From JAUHWS01 sp964571805 (lineage in GTDB: Bacteria; Patescibacteriota; Gracilibacteria; UM-FILTER-43-11), in the NCBI GenBank assembly GCA_964571805.1, contig CAZNDI010000046.1, forward strand, positions 1-8,934: a DNA stretch of 8,934 bases. Direction: 5' to 3'. The position numbers and the translations under genes were made by a program. Shown here piece after piece: positions 1 to 4,970 of this stretch (position 1 is its first letter; every line of letters starts with the position of its first letter). Below the pieces are notes generated by a model. It did no database searches, had not been told where the DNA came from, and saw only the letters and a program-made list of their open reading frames with translations.

Positions 1-440
1 TCGCAATGTTCTTTTCTTTCATGAATGTGATTTTTGCCTTCACGATTGTAGTCTTGAATAAGCAAAAAAAACTGATTTACATCAACGCAGGATGTGTGGC
101 CCTCAACATTGTGGGAAATTATCTCGCCATCCCCCATTGGGGCTTTAGAGGTGCAGCCTTCACCACCATCTTGTGTGAAATTTTCATTTTGATTCTGACC
201 TCGCGAATAGTGAAAAAGGATTTAGGGCTGCATTTGAGCTATAAAACGGGATTTAAAATTCTTCTTTCATCACTTTTGATGGGGGCTGTGATTTGGCTGG
301 GAGAACACTGGATGTCAAACGCTTGGTTTGTGTGGAAACTAGGGATTTTAATTCCCTTAGGTGCTTTGATTTACGGCTTGATGATTTTGAGCACCAAAAC
401 GATTACCCCAGAAATGAAAGCCGCTTTAAGGAGAAAGTAG
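1..440 (+). CDS. Polysaccharide flippase (MOP/Wzx-like), C-terminal part, truncated by window edge
   Basis: The frame is open from the first full codon at position 3 to the TAG at 438-440, so the true start lies left of the window and the ATG at position 6 is only an internal Met. The roughly 145 visible residues contain four or five hydrophobic segments separated by short basic loops. The segment NIVGNYLAIPHWGFRGAAF is typical of the C-terminal half of polysaccharide or O-antigen transporters (helices followed by a LIP-x-x-G-x-x-GAA turn). Such proteins flip lipid-linked oligosaccharides across the cytoplasmic membrane for surface polysaccharide or lipid-linked glycan assembly. The protein ends in a basic tail (ALRRK). 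The gene is followed directly by a C/G-rich hairpin repeat. Family assignment is by recognition of this motif and topology. The transported substrate cannot be told, and a lipid II flippase of the same superfamily is an alternative. Confidence 0.75.
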   Translation, partial: AMFFSFMNVIFAFTIVVLNKQKKLIYINAGCVALNIVGNYLAIPHWGFRGAAFTTILCEIFILILTSRIVKKDLGLHLSYKTGFKILLSSLLMGAVIWLGEHWMSNAWFVWKLGILIPLGALIYGLMILSTKTITPEMKAALRRK

Positions 441-475
441 GAGACCTCCCCCAGCCCCTCCCAAGGAGGGGGGGC
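441..475 (-). repeat. C/G-rich hairpin repeat unit (type B) after the flippase gene
   Basis: GACCTCCCCCAGCCCCTCCC continues into AAGGAGGGG. It contains the perfect stem CCCCTCC/GGAGGGG around a 3-nt loop. The same unit recurs at 6081-6112 in this orientation and at about 2100-2130 and 2179-2211 in the opposite orientation. It starts one base after the flippase stop codon and could act as a 3' mRNA hairpin, but no T-tract follows it. Confidence 0.7.
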
Positions 476-492
476 AAAATATGAATGGTAAA

Positions 493-520
493 TTAAGGCC
501 TTAAGGGGTCATGGCCCCTT
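493..520. repeat. Paired palindromes, possible weak terminator
   Basis: TTAAGGCCTTAA (493-504) is a perfect 12-bp palindrome. It overlaps AAGGGGTCATGGCCCCTT (503-520), a 6-bp stem with a TCATGG loop. A near copy of the second hairpin occurs after rnhB at 1271-1288. Both lie just downstream of a gene, which suggests a transcript-end or mRNA-stabilising hairpin. Neither has the U-tract of a classical intrinsic terminator. A further 10-bp palindrome, CTAGATCTAG, lies at 542-551. Confidence 0.4.
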
Positions 521-555
521 GCCGAATCACATGCGCTCAACCTAGATCTAGTGGT

Positions 556-615
556 AACTAGTAAGTGTTTAACTGGTAAGTTTGTAACTAGTAAGTGTTT
601 AACTGGTACTTATAT
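556..615. repeat. Four tandem 15-bp repeats upstream of rnhB
   Basis: Four adjacent 15-mers follow AACTRGTAAGTKTKT. Units 1 (556-570) and 3 (586-600) are identical (AACTAGTAAGTGTTT). Unit 2 (571-585) differs slightly. Unit 4 (601-615) has diverged at its 3' end. A higher-order 30-bp period is therefore visible. The array ends 32 bp before the rnhB start codon. It could be a slippage-prone minisatellite or a tandem operator. There is no spacer structure, so it is not a CRISPR array. Confidence 0.85.
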
Positions 616-633
616 AGCTACAAGTTACCCACT

Positions 634-647
634 TATATACTTAAATA
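634..647 (+). promoter_or_regulatory. Possible -10 element giving a near-leaderless rnhB transcript
   Basis: TATACT at 636-641 matches the -10 consensus at five of six bases and would place the start of transcription at about the ATG (648). No -35 hexamer is recognisable at the normal distance, and the start codon lacks a Shine-Dalgarno sequence, which fits a leaderless message. The call rests on one short AT-rich match and is weak. Confidence 0.3.
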
Positions 648-1256
648 ATGAAACAAGAAGAAAATCATCTCAGGCAGCGAGGTTTTCAGCTGATTGCAGG
701 CACCGATGAAGCGGGGCGAGGGCCTTTGGCCGGGCCTGTCGTGGCAGCAGCGGTGATTTTGCCAAAAGATTACGAGAATGCTTTGATTCAGGATTCTAAA
801 AAGCTCACAGCCTTGGAACGAGAGCAACTTTTTGTGGAGATTAAAAATAAAGCTGTCAGTTTTGGGATTGGCGTAGTGGGATGGAAGCAAATCGATGAAA
901 TGGGGATTTTGAATGCCAGTAAATTGGCGATGAGACGCGCTGTTTTGAGCTTGAATCCCCTTCCTGATTTTTTAATTTCCGATGCAGTCGCCATAAATAT
1001 TATGGACATTCCTCAAAAAGCGATCGTGAAAGCGGACGAGTCGGTATTATGCGTAGCGGCAGCGTCAATATTGGCCAAAGTTCATCGTGACAAGCTGATG
1101 CGTCAGTATCACAAAAAATACCCGGAATACGGCTTTGATCAACACATGGGTTATGGCACAACGCTTCATCTCAAAGCCATTGAAGAACATGGGGCATGTC
1201 AAATTCACCGAAAGAGTTTTTCTCCTTTTAGGATTGAATTGAGAATTAAGAATTGA
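648..1256 (+). CDS. rnhB: Ribonuclease HII
   Basis: The 202-residue length is normal for bacterial RNase HII, which cuts the RNA strand of RNA-DNA hybrids and starts removal of single ribonucleotides misincorporated into DNA. The N-terminal motif GTDEAGRGPLAGPVVAAAV carries the catalytic pair Asp20-Glu21. Asp112 (in LISDAVAI, where most family members have Asp-Gly) and Asp130 (in KADESVLCVAAASILAKV) complete the four-acid metal site. The C-terminal YPEYGFDQHMGYGTTLHLKAIEEHG block is also typical and helps hold the hybrid substrate. The ATG at 648 is the only Met before the GTDEAGRG motif. It has no Shine-Dalgarno sequence. The gene stands alone behind a 15-bp tandem repeat array and converges with the small gene at 1315-1602. 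Confidence 0.96.
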   Translation: MKQEENHLRQRGFQLIAGTDEAGRGPLAGPVVAAAVILPKDYENALIQDSKKLTALEREQLFVEIKNKAVSFGIGVVGWKQIDEMGILNASKLAMRRAVLSLNPLPDFLISDAVAINIMDIPQKAIVKADESVLCVAAASILAKVHRDKLMRQYHKKYPEYGFDQHMGYGTTLHLKAIEEHGACQIHRKSFSPFRIELRIKN

Positions 1257-1270
1257 AATGTGTTTTCGGT

Positions 1271-1288
1271 AAGGGGTCATGACCCTTT
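1271..1288. terminator. Hairpin between convergent rnhB and the small hypothetical gene
   Basis: AAGGGGTCATGACCCTTT is palindromic apart from one G-T pair. It sits in the 58-bp gap between two convergent genes and resembles the hairpin at 503-520. It could serve as a bidirectional transcript end, but there is no clear T-tract on either strand, so the terminator call is tentative. Confidence 0.35.
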
Positions 1289-1314
1289 GTTGCCCCTGGT
1301 ATAAAACATTTCAA

Positions 1315-1602
1315 TTACCATTGAATCCGTCGACCCGTGACTTTATCACGCTCGTGAGGGGTATGACCATGAGTTCTGAATTCGTAAGTGATGTCTTCCC
1401 CGTAGACTTCAGCAAGGCCTTTATTTAAGTGCTTGTCTTCTTCTTTTCCTTCCAGCTCATGAAGTGGAGCAACATTGTCCATGTGAATGACCAAGTGCTT
1501 TGTGCTTTCATCAAACGTCAATTCTTTGACATGTGTTTCGATCAAGCTTTTGACATGAGAGTTGGTGATGGCCTCAACCAGAACTTTAATTTTTGAATCC
1601 AT
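1315..1602 (-). CDS. Small hypothetical protein, 95 aa
   Basis: I do not recognise this family with confidence. The protein is short, soluble and acidic in the middle. It has an N-terminal amphipathic stretch (about residues 4-28, IKVLVEAITNSHVKSLIETH), then a probable beta-strand (HLVIHMDN, 37-43), a helix-like acidic segment (LHELEGKEEDKHLNKGLAEVYG, 47-68), a strand (ITYEFR) and a His/Arg-rich tail ending in GRRIQW. The alpha-beta-alpha-beta order with a terminal YG-x-x-I-x-x-x-FR faintly resembles the small nucleic-acid-binding folds of DciA/DUF721 or DnaA domain I, but this is a guess from pattern only. A well-formed promoter lies 29 bp upstream, which supports a real gene. There is no Shine-Dalgarno sequence. 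It converges with rnhB. Confidence 0.75.
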   Translation of the reverse strand: MDSKIKVLVEAITNSHVKSLIETHVKELTFDESTKHLVIHMDNVAPLHELEGKEEDKHLNKGLAEVYGEDITYEFRTHGHTPHERDKVTGRRIQW

Positions 1603-1630
1603 GGGGTGGTTTTAAGAATTTGTTGAACTC

Positions 1631-1659
1631 ATCATAACTTTTTTTTGCCGTTGCATCAA
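1631..1659 (-). promoter_or_regulatory. Promoter of the 95-aa hypothetical gene
   Basis: On the minus strand the sequence reads TTGATG (1659-1654), a 17-bp spacer, then TATGAT (1636-1631). Each hexamer is close to consensus and the spacing is optimal. Transcription would start near 1624, giving a leader of about 20 nt before the ATG at 1602. Confidence 0.7.
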
Positions 1660-1685
1660 ATGTTGAGCTAAAGTAAAATAAAATT

Positions 1686-1754
1686 CCGAATTGTTGGCCG
1701 TATGGTGGACCGAATAGTGGTATCCACAATACGGCCAACAATTCGGCCCACCAT
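1686..1754. repeat. Overlapping double palindrome upstream of tRNA-Glu
   Basis: CCGAATTGTTGGCCGTAT (1686-1703) is perfectly complementary to 1729-1746, an 18-bp stem. Its loop holds a further 5-bp stem, GTGGA/TCCAC (1705-1709/1723-1727). A second inverted repeat pairs ATGGTGGACCGAAT (1702-1715) with 1741-1754 with one mismatch. The two stems share bases 1741-1746 and cannot form together. The element ends 17 bp before the tRNA gene. It could be a mobile hairpin element or a conformational switch in the tRNA leader. Confidence 0.8.
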
Positions 1755-1771
1755 CCGTAATGTGAGTTTAC

Positions 1772-1846
1772 GGCGCCATCGTCTAGTGGCTAGGACTTCG
1801 GATTCTCATTCCGGCAACAGGGGTTCAATTCCCCTTGGCGCTACCA
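1772..1846 (+). tRNA. tRNA-Glu (anticodon CTC)
   Basis: The 75-nt gene folds as a complete cloverleaf. The acceptor stem GGCGCCA pairs with TGGCGCT (one G-U at the end), the D stem starts GTCT, and the anticodon stem TCGGA pairs with TCCGG around loop TTCTCAT, so the anticodon is CTC, read as Glu. The T stem AGGGG pairs with CCCCT around TTCAATT. The discriminator is A and the CCA end is encoded (1844-1846). The very next base begins a repeat element that also follows the CCA end of the tmRNA gene in this window. No convincing promoter is seen. The sequence between the upstream palindrome and the tRNA has only TAATGT (1758-1763) as a weak -10. Confidence 0.97.
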
Positions 1847-1920
1847 CCCATCAATGAACTCCGGCTTGCGAATCAAGTTCTAATCGAACTTGCTTCTTCA
1901 GCCTACGTTCATTTCTGGGT
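1846..1920 (+). repeat. Repeat element copy 1, structured head domain
   Basis: Starting at the last base of the tRNA CCA, the segment folds as three nested stems. P1 pairs ACCCA-TC-AATGAAC (1846-1859) with GTTCATT-TC-TGGGT (1907-1920). P2 pairs GGCT (1863-1866) with AGCC (1900-1903). P3 pairs CAAGTTC (1874-1880) with GAACTTG (1886-1892) around loop TAATC. The same architecture, with different stem bases but the identical loop, follows the tmRNA at 6324-6399. Confidence 0.8.
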
Positions 1921-2082
1921 CCCTCCCCAAAAATTTCTCCAGTCGCCTTGTTTTGCCTGCGGCAAATCTTTGGCTCCTTGCGACAATTTTAGGGGGCCCC
2001 TGAATTGCAGGGGGGGGTTAGTTTGTTTAGTTGGTAGGGTTTAGTTCGCCCTGGGGGGCTTACTTTGATAAGTTTATGGGAG
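1921..2082 (+). repeat. Repeat element copy 1, middle domain
   Basis: Bases 1916-1990 are identical to the reverse complement of 6254-6328. The block contains CCCCAAAAATT pairing with AATTTTAGGGG and, inside, GTCGC/GCGAC and the small hairpin TTTGCC-TGC-GGCAAA. Similarity to copy 2 continues less exactly to 2082, including TTTAGTTCGCCC and CTTACTTTGATAAGTTTATG. The stretch 1847-2214 holds no gene; the open frame at 1835-2044 begins inside the tRNA and is not credible. Confidence 0.85.
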
Positions 2083-2099
2083 GTTTAAACCTATCTTTA

Positions 2100-2211
2100 C
2101 TCCCCTCCTTGGGAAGGGTCGGGGGAGGTCTCCACTCCCCTCTTGATAAAGAGGGGTTGGGGGAGATTAGCGATGGGCTCCCCTCCCTGAGGAGGGGCTG
2201 GGGGAGGTCTC
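2100..2211 (+). repeat. Array of three C/G-rich hairpin units (B-A-B)
   Basis: Unit B (about 2100-2130) has a CTCCCCTCC arm and a GGGGGAGGT tail. Unit A (2133-2178) has the perfect 8-bp stem CCCCTCTT/AAGAGGGG (2137-2156). A second B unit (2179-2211) has CCCCTCC/GGAGGGG. The same A and B units form the distal part of copy 2 (5981-6156). The array abuts the stop codon of the nitroreductase gene at 2215 and may form its mRNA 3' end. Confidence 0.85.
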
Positions 2212-2214
2212 TTA

Positions 2215-2856
2215 CTACTCCATCATTTCTACCACTTCCTCAAATGACCTGCGGGTTTTTGGGAGAGTGGCGTGGTGGTCGTCTCCTCGATGGCCTAGGG
2301 CAAGCATGGTGGTGGCATGGAGGTGTTGGGATTTGAGACCAAGGATATCGTCGACTTGGCCGGGGTGAAATCCTTCCATGGGGCCGCTGTCGATGCCAAG
2401 AAGGGCTGCGGTTTGGATCATGATCCCAAGGGGAATGTAGCTCTGAGCAGCCAACCAACTTTGTAAGGTATCTTCAGATTGAGATCGCCCTTTTATTGAT
2501 CCATCGGCCATCCCCTTTAACCCCTCCAAGTCGGATTCAGCTTTTGCTTGTGTTTTGGCTGTTCTTTGGATGAGCTCAGGGGTGAGATTTTGAGCATCGG
2601 TTCGGTGAGCAATGACGATAATGTAAGCAGCATCCGTGACTTTGGGTTGATCGTAAGCGGCTTCTCGGAGGGTTTTACGGAGGGTTTCATTTTTAACCAC
2701 AATGAATTTCCAGGGTTCTAAACCCACTGAACTGGGAGCCAAACGACCAGCTTCAAGGATGGTATGCAGGTCTTCTTCGGATACTTTTTTGCTGGAATCA
2801 AATACTTTTGCCGCATAGCGCCATTGCAACGCGTTGAGGATGTCTTCGTTTTTCAT
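2215..2856 (-). CDS. NAD(P)H-dependent nitroreductase, NfsB-like flavoprotein
   Basis: The 213-residue protein matches the length and motif order of the FMN-dependent NfsB group, which reduces nitroaromatics, quinones and similar acceptors with NAD(P)H as a cytoplasmic homodimer. The N-terminal RYAAKVFD (13-20) fits the FMN-phosphate-binding Arg/Lys motif (RHSTKAFD in E. coli NfsB). LAPSSVGLEPWKFIVV (39-54) is the flavin-contacting block. PMEGFHPGQVDDILGL (159-174) and ALGHRGDDHHATLPKTRR (186-203) are the conserved C-terminal flavin and dimer motifs. The physiological substrate cannot be read from sequence. It is the last of four co-directional genes and lies 116 bp beyond the MgtC-like gene, so a separate promoter is possible. 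There is no Shine-Dalgarno sequence before the ATG. A hairpin repeat array begins 3 bp past the stop codon. Confidence 0.93.
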   Translation of the reverse strand: MKNEDILNALQWRYAAKVFDSSKKVSEEDLHTILEAGRLAPSSVGLEPWKFIVVKNETLRKTLREAAYDQPKVTDAAYIIVIAHRTDAQNLTPELIQRTAKTQAKAESDLEGLKGMADGSIKGRSQSEDTLQSWLAAQSYIPLGIMIQTAALLGIDSGPMEGFHPGQVDDILGLKSQHLHATTMLALGHRGDDHHATLPKTRRSFEEVVEMME

Positions 2857-2972
2857 GTGAATAAAAAGTTATGTATGTATGAGACAAAATTGATTGTAGG
2901 CTTCTGATGAAATTTTGGAAGGATTTTGAGATCCCCATTATTTCTTTGTAAGCTCTAAACGCCTTGCTTTCT

Positions 2973-4235
2973 TTAAACAAAAATCATCATGCCCATGCCC
3001 ACCAAAAAGATGGGCAAAAGGACCACGGTGACGCGGCGAAAAAGTTTAGGGGTGCCAAAAATACGGACAAAGACAAGTTTAATCAGCGTATTGGTCATGA
3101 TCGCAATTGTGATACCCTGAACGGCAAGCGAGGAGGTCAATTTTGTTTCTGCTGAAAGCTTTGAAAGAGAAAGAGTGATCGCATCTACATCAGCCAAACC
3201 CGAAAGGAAACTGGCGACATAAACCCCGCCTTGCCCAAAATATTTATTGCCCAACTCAGCAGCCACGAGAATGAGAAGGTATAAAATGCCAAATTGAAGA
3301 GCGGACCACAGTTTAAAGGGACTGGTGAGGGTCAAGGCCTCTGTTTTGGTTTGCCTGCCCTTATCCCACCTCCATAAAATCAGCAAAACGAGGATGCTCA
3401 TCAAAATCATTCCGCCCAAAGTGAAGGTCAAGGGAGCTAAAAGTTTTGGATTGATCACTGCCACTTCAAACAAGGCTCGCCCAAACATCATCATGGAAGT
3501 GATGAGGATGGCAAAAACAAAGGGATTTACAATCGTTTTATTTTTGCTGCCTTGTTGGGCCATGCTGATGGTGGTGGCCGTAGAACTGGCCAAACCTCCA
3601 AGCAAAGCGGTGAGCCCCAAACCTTTTTGAGTCCCCACGGTTTTGACTAAAATATATCCCACAAAACTGATGCCCGAGACCAAAACAACAACAAGCCAGG
3701 CATTGAAAAGGGAAATGAGACCCCAAGGATCAATCGGTTCTTTGGGCAAAAGGGGGAGGATGACAAAAGCGACAATGATGAATTTGACGGCAGATAAAAA
3801 TTCGTCAGGCTCCAACCCTCGAATGAAACTGTGGAGGGGATTCTTAAAATTGAGTGTTAGGACCGTCACCACCGTTAAAATCACGGCTAAAAGCGGATAG
3901 TAAAATGAGATCACTCCAATCAAAAAAGTGATGATGGCAGCGATTTCGGAGGTGATGCCTAAAAAATTTAGTTTTCGCGCTTCATTAAAATGCTCCGCCA
4001 AAAAGAACAGGGCCACAGCCGCCAAGAGGACCAACAGAATCCAAGGGGTGATTTCATTGCCTAAATAAGCTCCCACAAACCCCAAAATTGCCACCAAACT
4101 GTAGGTTCGGAACCCCGCAAAACCACTGTCACTCGCCAGTGCTTTCCCCTTTCTTATCTCACGTTCAGCCCCCACGAGCGCCCCCAAACCGAGGGCGGTG
4201 AGAAATTTAAGGAGGAGGTCAGGTTGTAAGTCCAT
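2973..4235 (-). CDS. MgtC/SapB family membrane protein with DUF4010 domain
   Basis: This is a 420-residue integral membrane protein, almost entirely hydrophobic helices. The N-terminal part has the MgtC/SapB signature GLGALVGAERE (about 16-26), followed by GFRTYSLVAILG (41-52). The C-terminal half carries motifs typical of DUF4010, LTALLGGLASSTATTISMAQ (about 209-228) and FLSGLADVDAIT (about 343-354). The length is normal for the MgtC-DUF4010 fusion family. MgtC proteins of pathogens modulate ATP synthase and magnesium or phosphate homeostasis. The role of the long fusion form is unknown, and the conserved charged residues within helices suggest transport. It starts 30 bp after the superoxide dismutase stop codon, so co-transcription is likely. 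The leader is A-rich with no Shine-Dalgarno sequence. Confidence 0.9.
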   Translation of the reverse strand: MDLQPDLLLKFLTALGLGALVGAEREIRKGKALASDSGFAGFRTYSLVAILGFVGAYLGNEITPWILLVLLAAVALFFLAEHFNEARKLNFLGITSEIAAIITFLIGVISFYYPLLAVILTVVTVLTLNFKNPLHSFIRGLEPDEFLSAVKFIIVAFVILPLLPKEPIDPWGLISLFNAWLVVVLVSGISFVGYILVKTVGTQKGLGLTALLGGLASSTATTISMAQQGSKNKTIVNPFVFAILITSMMMFGRALFEVAVINPKLLAPLTFTLGGMILMSILVLLILWRWDKGRQTKTEALTLTSPFKLWSALQFGILYLLILVAAELGNKYFGQGGVYVASFLSGLADVDAITLSLSKLSAETKLTSSLAVQGITIAIMTNTLIKLVFVRIFGTPKLFRRVTVVLLPIFLVGMGMMIFV

Positions 4236-4265
4236 TTTTTATTTTGTTTTTTTGACGATTCAAAT

Positions 4266-4856
4266 TCAAGTCATCACCGCTTCATAGCGCTTGTTGACTG
4301 CTTCCCAATTGATATTTTCTAAAAGGGCGGTGATGTAAGCCTTGCGATCAGACCCGTAATCGATGAAGTAGGCGTGCTCAAAGCAGTCGATGGTCCAAAG
4401 AGGAATGGTTCCCCATACCCCGCCTTGATTGTGAGTGTCGCACAGGAAGTTATGGATTTTTTTGTCACTGGGGTCGTAAGCCGTCACCATCCACCCTCTG
4501 GCAGCCATGGCAGTGGCAGTGGCATCTTCGATGAAAGCCTCCCATGAACCAAAATCTTCGATCACCTTATCTTTAAATGCACCTGAAGCTTGGCCATTAC
4601 CTCCCATAGAGTCAAAATAGAGCTCATGTAAAATGACTCCATCTGCGTTGAAGGTTTCCTCTAATTTTAGCCCTCGGAATTCACTGTAGGTTTGAGCTGC
4701 CTTGGAACGATCTGCCGTCAAAAGGCCTGCTTCAATTTCATTTCTTTTATTCACATAACCAGCATACAATTTGTCGTGATGGATTTCATTGGTGCGCTCC
4801 GAAATTCCTTTGAGAGCATCTTTGCCGAAGGGCAGGTCTTTGAGGGTGAAAGTCAT
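4266..4856 (-). CDS. Superoxide dismutase, Fe/Mn family (divergent)
   Basis: The 196-residue protein should disproportionate superoxide to peroxide and oxygen in the cytoplasm. Aligned by eye with E. coli SodB, the four metal ligands are His26, His77, Asp157 and His161. The C-terminal signature reads DCFEHAYFIDYG instead of DxWEHAYYxDY, so the signature Trp is Phe159. Tyr34, the gateway residue, is kept, but the usual His30 position is Leu. The hinge HELYFDSMGGNG replaces the common HxxFWxxM. These changes fit a divergent branch of the family, and metal preference cannot be predicted. A consensus -10 box lies 28 bp upstream, and the MgtC-like gene follows after 30 bp. There is no Shine-Dalgarno sequence. 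The family call is firm; full activity is likely but unproven. Confidence 0.93.
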   Translation of the reverse strand: MTFTLKDLPFGKDALKGISERTNEIHHDKLYAGYVNKRNEIEAGLLTADRSKAAQTYSEFRGLKLEETFNADGVILHELYFDSMGGNGQASGAFKDKVIEDFGSWEAFIEDATATAMAARGWMVTAYDPSDKKIHNFLCDTHNQGGVWGTIPLWTIDCFEHAYFIDYGSDRKAYITALLENINWEAVNKRYEAVMT

Positions 4857-4884
4857 ACAATTTTAAGTTAAGTTCTACGAGGAT

Positions 4885-4890
4885 ATTATA
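4885..4890 (-). promoter_or_regulatory. -10 box of the superoxide dismutase promoter
   Basis: On the minus strand TATAAT (4890-4885) is a perfect -10 hexamer. It predicts transcription from about 4877 and a leader of about 20 nt before the ATG at 4856. The region 17-18 bp further upstream is AT-rich repeat without a good -35 hexamer, so an activator or an AT-rich UP-like contact may help. Confidence 0.6.
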
Positions 4891-4900
4891 CACCCTTTCT

Positions 4901-4970
4901 GATTGAAAATTAAAAATTGAAAATTAAAAAATTTATAAGAATCTTAAATGTTCAATCTTCAATTTTTAAT
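4901..4970. repeat. AT-rich direct and inverted repeat between GNAT and SOD genes
   Basis: ATTGAAAATTAAAAA occurs twice in tandem (from 4902 and 4916). ATTAAAAATTGAA (4909-4921) is the exact inverse of 4958-4970. The right arm encodes the last residues of the GNAT protein (LKIED). A related run, AATTGAGAATTAAGAATTG, ends the rnhB coding region near 1238-1256. Confidence 0.6.

Noticed and set aside
554..608. Possible CRISPR or phage attachment site in the tandem repeat
   Set aside because: Units are contiguous without unique spacers and no cas or integrase gene is present.
1686..1754. Integron attC-like site
   Set aside because: The palindrome contains GTTGGCC/GGCCAAC, but the outer boxes do not fit RYYYAAC...GTTRRRY order, and no integrase or cassette array is seen.
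1835..2044. Open frame starting at the tRNA-Glu 3' end
   Set aside because: It begins inside the tRNA gene and runs through the palindromic repeat core. The translation has no protein-like pattern.
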